From Gammaproteobacteria bacterium (GTDB taxonomy: Bacteria > Pseudomonadota > Gammaproteobacteria > Steroidobacterales > Steroidobacteraceae): a DNA stretch of 5,879 nt. A program made the position numbers and the translations under genes. Under the pieces are notes generated by a model, which worked only from the letters and a program-made list of their open reading frames with translations, was not told the origin of the DNA and did not search any database. The stretch lies in contig DAIDKA010000327.1 in assembly GCA_027451085.1 (NCBI GenBank), forward strand, positions 1-5,879, read 5' to 3'. This document shows positions 1 to 5,879 of the stretch, piece by piece. Positions within the stretch are counted from its first letter, which is position 1. Every line of letters begins with the position of its first letter.

Positions 1-2
1 GC

Positions 3-1802
3 GCGGTGAGCGTCCGCAACTGCGAGCGGGCCTGCCTGCTGGGCTTTGTACAGGGCTACCTCGATGCCCTGGGTCAGCACGATCCCGGGCGCGCGTCCCT
101 CGATCCCAAGGTCCGTTTCACTGAAAACGACGTACTGCTAAAGCCCGGCCAGGGCCTGTGGGGCTCGATCAGCGCCGTGGCGCCCACGGGCCTGACGCTT
201 GCCGATCCGGACACCGGCAATGCGGCCTGGTTCGGCACGGTGGAAGAGCACGGTCAGCCGGCTTACTACGCCATGCGCATCCAGGTGCAAGGCGGGCGTA
301 TAACCCAGGTGGAGACGGTGGTCGATCGCAAGGGCGGGCTGCCGGCGCCGTTCGGCGATCCCGCGAAGCTCACGCATGACCCGGCCTTCAACGAAGTGCT
401 GCCAGTGGATCAGCGTCGTGAGCGCGAGCGGCTGCTCGCCGTGGCCGAGGGGTACTTCAACACGGTGGAGCAGAACGACGGCCAGGTGTTCACCGCCTTC
501 GATCCGCAATGCGGCCGCACCGAAAACGGCATCAGCACCACGGCCTCCGGCGGCATCGGCGCCGCCGCCATCGCCCAGGGTTGCGAGGCCCAGTTCAAGC
601 TGGGCATCTACCGGATCAACAAACGCGTGCGCGACCGAAGGTTTCCGTTGATCGACGTCGAACGCGGCGTGGTCCTGGCAACCGGGTTCTTTGATCACGC
701 CAACCGCTTCGATTCCTACCAGCTCACCAACGGCAAGACCCTGAAGACGGCGCTCAAATGGCCCAATTCCATCACCCTGATGGAAGCCTTCCGCATCCGT
801 GCCGGCGGTATCCATCGCATCGAGGCGGTGTTCACCTACGTGCCGTACTTCATGCATTCGCCCTGGGCGCAACCGCCTGCGGGCGCGGCCGGGGCCGGGG
901 TGCAGCCGATCCTGTCGGTTCCGGCATCATCGGTGGCAGCGCCCTCTGCGGCCGCCTGCGACCGCGCCTGCCTGGCGCAGGCGGCGCGGGACTACATGGA
1001 CGCGCTGGTGGCGCAGGACCCTTCCCGGGTCCATTGGGCGCCCGAGGTGCATTACACCGAGAACAGCGTGTCCATGATGATCGGCGACGGGGTCTGGGGC
1101 ACTGCCACCGCCCATGCCGCCAATCCCCTGATCGTGACAGACCCCGCATCAGGCAATGTGGCCTGGTACGGTTCGCTCGAGGAGCATGGCCAGCCGGCGT
1201 ACTACGCCATGCGCCTGAAGATGCGGGGCGGCGCGGTGTCGGAAGTCGAGGCCGTCATCACGCGCAAGGGCAGTGGCCAGCCGTTTGGCGACCCCGCGGC
1301 CTATACGCATGATCCGGCATTCACCCAGGTGCTGAAGCCGCAGGAACGGGTGTCGCGCCGGAAGATGATCGAACTCGCGGACGGTTACTTCAGCACCATC
1401 CAGCACAATGATGGCACCTTGCACACCAGCTTTGATCCGGACTGTGCGCGCCAGGAAAACGGCGTCGTGACCACCAACGGCCAGTTCACGACTTCGGCGC
1501 AGGGTTGCGAGGCGCCCCTGCGCCTGGGGGTGTTCCACTTCGTAGACCAGGTCCGTGCCCGGCGCTTCCCGGTGGTGGACGAGGAGCATGGCGTGGTGGT
1601 GGCCGCGGCCTACTTTGATCATGGCGCCAGCTTCGATGAGTACCGCACGACGGACGGCAAGCTGGCCCACAACCCGGTCAAACATCCCACCACCCTGGGG
1701 TTGCTGGAGGCGTTCAAGATCCGCAACGGCAAGATCTATCGCGTGGAGGCGGTGTTCGACCATCTGCCCTTCGGCATGACGTCGCAGTGGAGCGCGCACT
1801 GA
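3..1802 (+). CDS. Tandem-duplicated NTF2/SnoaL-like protein (four domains; 5' end probably outside window)
   Basis: The protein is two copies of one unit. Residues below count from a GTG at base 6. Copy A is about residues 6-287 and copy B about 318-595, joined by an Ala/Pro-rich linker at 288-317. Each copy has two NTF2-like halves, marked by a helix followed by a TEN-type motif (T39-N41, T172-N174, T351-N353, Q483-N485) and ending in strands of the form EAFRIRAGGIHRIEAVF. The longest identical run between copies is EEHGQPAYYAMR (80-91 and 392-403). Each copy carries four cysteines at matching places (6, 10, 169, 193; 318, 322, 480, 501), which suggests disulfides and export. The pattern resembles what I recall of the DUF8021 family, known mainly from fungi; that assignment is from memory. 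No catalytic function can be assigned. The frame is open to the window edge, and copy A begins at once with its first conserved Cys with no signal peptide, so the GTG is probably internal and the start lies upstream. Confidence 0.8.
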   Translation, partial: AVSVRNCERACLLGFVQGYLDALGQHDPGRASLDPKVRFTENDVLLKPGQGLWGSISAVAPTGLTLADPDTGNAAWFGTVEEHGQPAYYAMRIQVQGGRITQVETVVDRKGGLPAPFGDPAKLTHDPAFNEVLPVDQRRERERLLAVAEGYFNTVEQNDGQVFTAFDPQCGRTENGISTTASGGIGAAAIAQGCEAQFKLGIYRINKRVRDRRFPLIDVERGVVLATGFFDHANRFDSYQLTNGKTLKTALKWPNSITLMEAFRIRAGGIHRIEAVFTYVPYFMHSPWAQPPAGAAGAGVQPILSVPASSVAAPSAAACDRACLAQAARDYMDALVAQDPSRVHWAPEVHYTENSVSMMIGDGVWGTATAHAANPLIVTDPASGNVAWYGSLEEHGQPAYYAMRLKMRGGAVSEVEAVITRKGSGQPFGDPAAYTHDPAFTQVLKPQERVSRRKMIELADGYFSTIQHNDGTLHTSFDPDCARQENGVVTTNGQFTTSAQGCEAPLRLGVFHFVDQVRARRFPVVDEEHGVVVAAAYFDHGASFDEYRTTDGKLAHNPVKHPTTLGLLEAFKIRNGKIYRVEAVFDHLPFGMTSQWSAH

Positions 1803-1817
1803 GCGCCTGCCATTGCG

Positions 1818-2516
1818 GTGAGCACGGGGCAGGACAGCAGCGCCAAGGCGCCGGGCGCCATCGGCACAGAGGCGGTGCGCGCGGCCTTTGCCGCAGGCAC
1901 CGACGTTGATGCCTGCGCGGCGCTGACACAGCGGGTCAACCGGCTGGCAGGGCGCGCCTTGCAGGCCTTTGGTGATGCCGGCATCGCCTGCCGCCGCGGC
2001 TGTGACTTCTGTTGCCACCTGCGCGTCATGGTGCGGCCGCACGAGGCCATTGCGCTGTATCGCGCCCTGGCGACGCATCTGCCGCAGCAGCAGGCCCGGG
2101 AGGTGCGCCAGCGGGTGCTCGACAATGCCAGTCGCATCGGACGCCTGGGTCCGGGGGGGCATGCGGCGGCCCGGGTTGCGTGTGCCTTCCTGGTCGATGG
2201 TGCCTGCAGCGTCTATGCGGTGCGGCCGCTGGCCTGCGCCGGCTTTCATTCCCTGGACCGGGCACGTTGTGAGCAGGACCATGTCCGGGCCGGATCGGCA
2301 TCCGGGGGCGGCACCGGCGCAGGTATCCCCATGCTGCAGGGACTGACCGCCGCCGTGGGTGTGCTGGAAGCGGGGATGGATGCGGCGCTTGCCGCGCGCG
2401 GTCTTGATTGCGGGCTGGTCGAACTGCACGAGGCGGTGGCCGCCCTGATCGGCAACCCGGGATTCATCGCCCGCTGGCGGGGTGGCAGGTCCTGGCGCGT
2501 GCCCCGGGGGAGCTGA
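1818..2516 (+). CDS. YkgJ-family cysteine cluster protein (UPF0153-like)
   Basis: This is a soluble protein of 232 residues with no signal peptide. It carries the hallmark cysteines of the YkgJ/UPF0153 family: C58, C62, C65 and C66 in a CxxxCxxCC arrangement, then C122 (CAFL), C130 (CSVY), C140 after the RP pair R136-P137, and C151. The family is thought to bind metal (zinc or iron-sulfur) through these cysteines, but its biochemical role is poorly defined. The first in-frame start after the upstream stop is the GTG at 1818, 15 bases downstream, with no clear Shine-Dalgarno, so translation probably depends on coupling to the gene before it. A second in-frame GTG at 1875 would remove 19 unconserved residues and is a possible alternative. 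The C-terminal part (about 160-232) is Gly/Ala-rich and less recognisable. The family call is firm; start and function are not. Confidence 0.82.
   Translation: MSTGQDSSAKAPGAIGTEAVRAAFAAGTDVDACAALTQRVNRLAGRALQAFGDAGIACRRGCDFCCHLRVMVRPHEAIALYRALATHLPQQQAREVRQRVLDNASRIGRLGPGGHAAARVACAFLVDGACSVYAVRPLACAGFHSLDRARCEQDHVRAGSASGGGTGAGIPMLQGLTAAVGVLEAGMDAALAARGLDCGLVELHEAVAALIGNPGFIARWRGGRSWRVPRGS
2506..2512 (+). promoter_or_regulatory. Ribosome binding site for the DUF1615 gene
   Basis: The G-rich run ending in GGAG lies inside the last codons of the YkgJ-like gene, 9 bases before the ATG at 2522 and 6 before an adjacent GTG at 2519. It supports starting here rather than at the in-frame start at 2408, which would overlap the upstream gene by over 100 bases and bury the lipoprotein signal. 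Confidence 0.6.
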
Positions 2517-2521
2517 GCGTG

Positions 2522-3628
2522 ATGGCGCCGGCGAGGTTCAGGTCCTGGGTGGCGGTCGCGGCAGCGTTGCTGCTGACCAGCTGCATGGTGGAGCGGCCGG
2601 TTGCACCGCCGGCGCCGGAACCGGAGCGGTCCCGCGCACTGATCGAGCGCCTGCTGCCGGCGGGGGTGCACGACCGCGAGGGCTGGGCCGCCGACATCTA
2701 CGACGGGCTGACGCTGCAGTCTCTCAAGCCTTCACGGCAGAACATCTGTGCGGTGCTGGCGGTCACGGCGCAGGAGTCCGGATTCCAGGTCGACACCGTG
2801 ATCCCGGACCTGGGACAGATCGCGTGGAAGGAGATCGATGCGCGCGCGGCGCATGCGGACATACCCTCGTTCCTGGTGCACGGCGCCCTGCGGCTGAAGT
2901 CCCGTACCGGCCGCACCTACGCCGAACGCATCGATGCGGCACGCACGGAAAAGGACCTGAGCGACATCTACGAGGACTTCATCGGCGCGGTTCCCCTGGG
3001 CGAGAAGCTGTTCGGGGAGCGCAACCCCATCCGTACCCGGGGGCCGATGCAGGTGAGCGTGGCTTTTGCCGAGCAGTACCAGCTGCTCCGACCCTATCCG
3101 TGGCCGGTGCAGCGCAGCATCCCCGATGAACTGTTCACCCGCCGCGGCAGCCTGTACTTCGGCATCGCCCATCTGCTGGCGTACCCCGCCGCCTACGGCC
3201 ACGAGCTGTACCGCTTCGCCGACTACAACGCAGGGCAGTACGCAAGCCGCAATGCGGCCTTCCAGGCCGCTGCCGGTATCGTGACCGGCACACGACTGGT
3301 GCAGGATGGCGCGCTGGTTGCGAAACAGACCGATGCGCAGGACGCCGGCAGCACGCAGGCAGCATTGCTTGGCGCTGCCGCGAAGCTGGGATTGAGCAGC
3401 GGGGAGATCCACGACGCGCTGGCGCAGGAGCGCAGCCCGGATTTCGAGCGCACGCGCCTGTACCGTGTCGTGTTCGAGCAGGCCGACCGCAGGCACGGCG
3501 CGCCGGTGCCCCGCGCCCTGCTGCCGCACATCGATCTGCACGGCCCCAAGATCAGCCGCCGGCTGACGACGGCGTGGTATGCACAGCGTGTCGAGGGTCG
3601 GTACCAGTCGTGCCTGCGCGCGCCTTGA
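2522..3628 (+). CDS. DUF1615 family lipoprotein, lysozyme-like fold suspected
   Basis: The product is 368 residues. A signal peptide runs from M1 with a hydrophobic stretch at about 9-19 and ends in the lipobox LLTS-C21, so it should be a lipoprotein. Residue +2 is Met, not Asp, which by the E. coli rule favours the outer membrane. A short Pro-rich tether (about 24-35) follows. The rest matches the DUF1615 family as I know it: the CAVLAVTAQESGFQVD segment (76-91), IAWKEID (100-106), YAERIDAARTEKDL (133-146), NPIRTRGPMQVS (168-179), FTRRGSLYFGIAHLL (205-219) and FADYNAGQYASRNAAFQ (232-248). The E85-S86 pair, GPMQV (174-178) and YNAG (235-238) recall, in the same order, the ES, GLMQ and YNAG motifs of family 1 lytic transglycosylases. 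A peptidoglycan-cleaving role is therefore an inference; the family itself has no assigned function. It starts 5 bases after the YkgJ-like gene. Confidence 0.9.
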   Translation: MAPARFRSWVAVAAALLLTSCMVERPVAPPAPEPERSRALIERLLPAGVHDREGWAADIYDGLTLQSLKPSRQNICAVLAVTAQESGFQVDTVIPDLGQIAWKEIDARAAHADIPSFLVHGALRLKSRTGRTYAERIDAARTEKDLSDIYEDFIGAVPLGEKLFGERNPIRTRGPMQVSVAFAEQYQLLRPYPWPVQRSIPDELFTRRGSLYFGIAHLLAYPAAYGHELYRFADYNAGQYASRNAAFQAAAGIVTGTRLVQDGALVAKQTDAQDAGSTQAALLGAAAKLGLSSGEIHDALAQERSPDFERTRLYRVVFEQADRRHGAPVPRALLPHIDLHGPKISRRLTTAWYAQRVEGRYQSCLRAP

Positions 3629-3661
3629 CCTATCATGAGCACCACCGCATGAGGACACCCG
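3629..3661 (+). promoter_or_regulatory. Longest intergenic gap; weak candidate internal promoter and RBS
   Basis: This 33-base gap holds a -10-like TATCAT (3631-3636) that matches the sigma-70 consensus at five of six positions but lacks a good -35 about 17 bases upstream. TTGACC (3625-3630) resembles a -35 but has only a poor -10 partner near 3648. A good Shine-Dalgarno, GAGGA (3651-3655), sits 6 bases before the ATG at 3662. The RBS is convincing; a promoter is only possible. Confidence 0.3.
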
Positions 3662-4126
3662 ATGAGCTATGTCGATGATCACCTGCTGGCGAACGAGCGC
3701 GTGGTCTACCGGGCGAGGCTGCACTGGATCGTCTACCTGAGATCCGTGCTCATGCTGCTGGTGGCCGTCGGGATCACCGTGTTCGTCGAGCGCCGCTGGG
3801 GCATGGAGCCCGCGCTGATCGCAGGCGGCGTTCCGTTCGTGATCGGGGCGGCGGAGATGTTCTCGCGCTGGTTGACCGTCTGGTCCTGCGAGTTTGCTGT
3901 CACGGACAAGCGCCTCATCATCAAGACCGGGATCATCCGCCGCCATGCCCTGGAGCTGCTGCTGAGGCAGATCGAGGGTATTGGCGTGGACCAGGGCATT
4001 GCGGGACGGCTGTTCGGGTACGGCGGGCTCACCGTGATCGGCACCGGCGGCACCCAGGAGCGGTTCTTCAACATCACCAACCCCCTGGAGTTGCGCCGGC
4101 AGGTCCAGGGGCAGAGCGTTCTTTAG
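3662..4126 (+). CDS. PH domain-containing membrane protein (bacterial PH, YdbS-like)
   Basis: This is a 154-residue inner-membrane protein. The N-terminal stretch LANERVVYRARLHW (9-22) is typical of this family. Two hydrophobic helices follow at about 24-43 and 49-67, separated by a short charged loop (E43-R45). The C-terminal part, about 70-147, is a bacterial PH domain with the usual landmarks: FAVTDKRLIIKTG (78-90), LELLLRQIEGIGVDQ (97-111), GRLFGYGGLTVIGTGG (115-130) and FFNITNP (135-141). The domain should lie on the cytoplasmic face. The family's ligand and role are unknown; distant relatives include YdbS/YdbT. The ATG at 3662 has a well-spaced GAGGA upstream. It follows the DUF1615 gene after 33 bases and precedes a lipoprotein gene after 8 bases, so it is likely cotranscribed. 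Confidence 0.88.
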   Translation: MSYVDDHLLANERVVYRARLHWIVYLRSVLMLLVAVGITVFVERRWGMEPALIAGGVPFVIGAAEMFSRWLTVWSCEFAVTDKRLIIKTGIIRRHALELLLRQIEGIGVDQGIAGRLFGYGGLTVIGTGGTQERFFNITNPLELRRQVQGQSVL

Positions 4127-4128
4127 GG
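4125..4128 (+). promoter_or_regulatory. Weak RBS overlapping the PH-gene stop codon
   Basis: AGGG overlaps the TAG stop of the PH-domain gene and lies 6 bases before the GTG at 4135. It supports that start and suggests translational coupling. It is a short match only. Confidence 0.35.
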
Positions 4129-4134
4129 CACGGC

Positions 4135-4629
4135 GTGTCACCGGCGCAGGTGGTGACTGGTCGTGGGCCGTGGCTGGCCGCGCTGCTGGTGCTGGCCGGC
4201 GTCACGGCTGGCTGCATGCGCGCGCGGCAGGTCGTCTACCTGGATGATGAGTGGAATTCGACCTACGCCCGCAACAGCTGCTACCTGTACCTGCCCAAGG
4301 CGGACCGGGACCCTGGGCTCGATGACTGCCTCACCCGCCAGGACGCAGCGCTGCGGGCTTTCGTGCAATCCCTGCGCTCGCAGCTGCGGGCCCAGCCTGC
4401 CTGCGCAGCTGTCAGCATGGCCAACCCCGTGGCCGTGCAGGCGCCACCCCCGGGCAGGGGCTTCTGGCGCTTGCTGGTCAGTCTCGGTGACCTGCAGGGC
4501 CGGCGTGAAAAGTGGGACCTGATGCGTCCGGAAAATGGCGGGATAGTGCATGGCGCGGGCGACGCCGCTGCGATCGCCCGGGACATCTGCCTCATCGCCA
4601 GCGGCCATGACAACAAAGGCGGAGGCTGA
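4135..4629 (+). CDS. Small Cys-containing probable lipoprotein, family not recognised
   Basis: The product is 164 residues from a GTG start. A hydrophobic segment (about 13-25) ends in VTAG-C27, a looser lipobox with Thr at -3, so lipid attachment at C27 is likely but not certain; cleavage by signal peptidase I is the alternative. If C27 is lipidated, the mature protein has four other cysteines (C49, C65, C90, C152), enough for two disulfides in the periplasm. The body has an acidic, aromatic region near 35-55 (YLDDEWNSTY), a predicted amphipathic helix at about 66-86, a Pro-rich turn (104-108), a strand-like segment (111-120) and a closing Ala-rich helix (about 142-156). I do not recognise the family. 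In-frame GTGs at 4150 and 4153 are possible later starts. Its stop touches the transporter start, so the two are probably made together, and it might act with that transporter; this is inference from position only. Confidence 0.72.
   Translation: MSPAQVVTGRGPWLAALLVLAGVTAGCMRARQVVYLDDEWNSTYARNSCYLYLPKADRDPGLDDCLTRQDAALRAFVQSLRSQLRAQPACAAVSMANPVAVQAPPPGRGFWRLLVSLGDLQGRREKWDLMRPENGGIVHGAGDAAAIARDICLIASGHDNKGGG
4621..4625 (+). promoter_or_regulatory. Ribosome binding site for the MFS transporter
   Basis: GGAGG lies in the last codons of the small lipoprotein gene, 4 bases before the ATG at 4630. The stop TGA (4627-4629) and the ATG are directly adjacent, which fits termination-reinitiation coupling. 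Confidence 0.6.
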
Positions 4630-5868
4630 ATGGACACGGTGAGGCCCGACAGGCTGCAGGGTGAGCCTTTGCGCACGGCAGTACTGTGCGGCCTGCTGGT
4701 GGCCATCGAGGGCATCGATACCTACGGTATCAGCTACATCGCGCCACTCATCGGGGCCGCGGCGCACATCCCGCCGCAACGCATGGGACTGGTGTTCGCA
4801 GCCACCATTGTGTCGTCGCTGGTGGGCGCGCTGGGCCTGGCGCCACTGGCGGACCGGGTCGGCCGCCGCCGTGTGCTGCTGCTGTCCGGCTGTGTGTCGG
4901 GCCTCGGGACGCTGCTGACTCCCTTCGCACACGGGGCGGTGGTCCTGGCCGTGCTGCGTTTCCTGGTGGGGCTCGGACTGGGCACGACGCTGCCGGTGGC
5001 GGTGGCGCTCGCGGTCGAACACGCGCCCCCCGCGCGCCGGGCTCTGCTGGGTACCCTTATGAATGTCAGTGTCGTGGTGGGCTCGATCCTGGTCGGGTTC
5101 GGCGTGGCGCTGATCGTGCCAGCGTGGGGATGGCAGGCGCTGATGTTCAGTGGTGGCGCAGTCTCGCTCGCCGCGGTGGGACTTGCGTGGCGCTACCTGC
5201 GCGAATCGCCGCAACTGCAGGGCGCGGCGCCGGCTTGCGCCAAGGCCGCGGTTCCTTCCGGGCTGCTGCGCGACGGCCACGCCGCAAGCACGCTGTTGCT
5301 GATGGTGCAGCTGGCGCTGGGTTACCTGGTGATCAATTTTGCCGTGTACTGGCAGCCCACGCTGATCCTGTCCCTCGGCCACTCGATCCGTTTTGCCAGC
5401 ACTTTCGGCGCTTCGACCCAGGTGCTCGCGCTGGTGACCGGCTCCCTGGCCGGATGGTTGATGGACCGTCATGGGTCCGGGCGCGTGCTGCTCTCGGGCT
5501 GCGCCTTGAGCGCCTCGATGTTCGTCGCAGCCTGGCCGCTGAACCAGGGGTTGCTGCAGCCGGCGCTGTATCTTCTTGGCATGAGCCTGCTCAGCGCATC
5601 GGTGGCCGGCACGCTCGCCTACATGTCGGGCATCTATCCCGCGACGCTGCGGGCGACGGCGCTGGGCTGGGTGACGGGCCTGGCGCGGCTGCCCGGCGCG
5701 GGTGGCGGCACGATCGTGGGCGGCTGGATCGTGGCGGCCGGCTGGTCCATCAATGTCATCCTGCTGGACATGGGGATCGCGGTGGCACTGTCCGGTCTGG
5801 CGCTGGCCGCTGTCGTGTGGCTGCAGCGTTCAAACGGCTCCGCAATGCTTGCGAGGCCGGCAGCATGA
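4630..5868 (+). CDS. MFS transporter, resembles aromatic acid:H+ symporter (AAHS) family
   Basis: This is a 412-residue protein with about twelve hydrophobic helices, roughly at 15-36, 54-74, 82-102, 104-128, 138-162, 168-188, 218-242, 256-276, 284-303, 309-331, 340-365 and 370-395, in two six-helix halves separated by a loop near 190-217. The loop between helices 2 and 3 has the MFS signature, LADRVGRR (73-80). Features pointing to the AAHS family are EGIDTYG (27-33) in helix 1, where the family usually has DGxD, YWQPTL (240-245), RESP (191-194) and YPATLRATALGW (336-347) before helix 11. The likely role is proton-driven uptake of an organic acid across the inner membrane; the substrate cannot be read. 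Length is slightly below the usual 430-460 residues. The ATG is fixed by GGAGG upstream and by abutting the previous stop. The next gene starts within its stop codon. Confidence 0.88.
   Translation: MDTVRPDRLQGEPLRTAVLCGLLVAIEGIDTYGISYIAPLIGAAAHIPPQRMGLVFAATIVSSLVGALGLAPLADRVGRRRVLLLSGCVSGLGTLLTPFAHGAVVLAVLRFLVGLGLGTTLPVAVALAVEHAPPARRALLGTLMNVSVVVGSILVGFGVALIVPAWGWQALMFSGGAVSLAAVGLAWRYLRESPQLQGAAPACAKAAVPSGLLRDGHAASTLLLMVQLALGYLVINFAVYWQPTLILSLGHSIRFASTFGASTQVLALVTGSLAGWLMDRHGSGRVLLSGCALSASMFVAAWPLNQGLLQPALYLLGMSLLSASVAGTLAYMSGIYPATLRATALGWVTGLARLPGAGGGTIVGGWIVAAGWSINVILLDMGIAVALSGLALAAVVWLQRSNGSAMLARPAA
5853..5856 (+). promoter_or_regulatory. RBS for the gene starting at 5865
   Basis: GAGG lies 8 bases before the ATG at 5865, within the final codons of the transporter gene. 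It makes the start at the ATGA overlap credible. Confidence 0.5.
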
Positions 5869-5879
5869 GCATCCAGGCC
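5865..5879 (+). CDS. Start of a downstream gene (only MSIQA visible)
   Basis: An ATG overlaps the transporter stop as ATGA and has GAGG 8 bases upstream. Only five codons (MSIQA) lie in the window, so no function can be given. The 4-base overlap is typical of coupled genes in an operon, so the product may work with the transporter, for example as an enzyme for the imported compound; that is inference. Confidence 0.5.

Noticed and set aside
868..956. G+C-rich linker DNA as a possible regulatory or recombination site
   Set aside because: It is in frame, codes for an Ala/Pro-rich linker between the two copies, and shows no clear inverted repeat.
1800..1820. Possible read-through fusion, since the NTF2-like and YkgJ-like genes share a reading frame across a single TGA
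   Set aside because: Sharing a frame has a one in three chance. The NTF2-like protein ends at the same point as its internal copy A, so the stop is natural, and no read-through or selenocysteine element is visible.
1149..2429. Long open frame on the - strand (426 codons)
   Set aside because: It is antisense to the end of the NTF2-like gene and the YkgJ-like gene. Its sequence shows no family motif, whereas both sense products do.
2408..2521. N-terminal extension of the DUF1615 protein
   Set aside because: It would overlap the YkgJ-like gene by over 100 bases and place the signal peptide and lipobox internally. The ATG at 2522 has a good RBS and a proper lipoprotein signal.
3635..3652. Five-codon leader ORF (MSTTA) before the PH-domain gene
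   Set aside because: It has no RBS, its stop overlaps the Shine-Dalgarno of the real gene, and it contains no attenuation-like codon run. It is most likely chance.
2732..4141. Long open frame on the - strand (469 codons)
   Set aside because: It lies opposite two well-supported genes (DUF1615 and PH domain). Its translation has biased His/Gln/Arg/Ala composition and no recognisable motif, as expected of antisense shadows in G+C-rich DNA.
4138..5472. Long open frame on the - strand (444 codons)
   Set aside because: It is antisense to the lipoprotein and MFS genes and is rich in Gln, His and Arg, with no domain signature.

Overview
The window is gene-dense, G+C-rich DNA (about two thirds G+C by eye) with a strong G/C third-position bias. 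All recognisable genes are on the + strand. The gene content (a DUF1615 lipoprotein, a YkgJ-type cysteine-cluster protein, and a major facilitator superfamily (MFS) transporter that looks like an aromatic-acid:H+ symporter) suggests a proteobacterium, most likely beta or gamma. Genus cannot be read from the sequence. I saw no RNA gene, insertion sequence, CRISPR array, integrase or convincing terminator, and no non-coding stretch longer than 33 bases.

Layout. Bases 3-1802 hold the 3' part of a large protein built from two copies of a two-domain NTF2/SnoaL-like unit, giving four such domains; its true start is probably upstream of the window. Bases 1818-2516 encode a YkgJ-family cysteine-cluster protein. 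Bases 2522-3628 encode a DUF1615 lipoprotein with motifs resembling lytic transglycosylases. Bases 3662-4126 encode a small two-helix membrane protein with a bacterial PH domain. Bases 4135-4629 encode a small cysteine-containing probable lipoprotein of unrecognised family. Bases 4630-5868 encode a 12-helix MFS transporter. A further gene begins at 5865, overlapping the transporter stop as ATGA, and runs out of the window.

The gaps between genes are 15, 5, 33, 8, 0 and -4 bases, so the block looks like one transcription unit with translational coupling, especially from 4135 onward. The only gap that could hold an internal promoter is 3629-3661. Most products are probably at the cell envelope: one likely exported protein, two lipoproteins and two inner-membrane proteins. 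No shared pathway can be shown from the sequence. The least ordinary items are the four-domain NTF2-like protein with a repeated four-cysteine pattern, the lysozyme-like signature in the DUF1615 protein, and the small Cys-rich lipoprotein fused head-to-tail with the transporter gene. I found no clear sign of a new defence, mobile or regulatory system.
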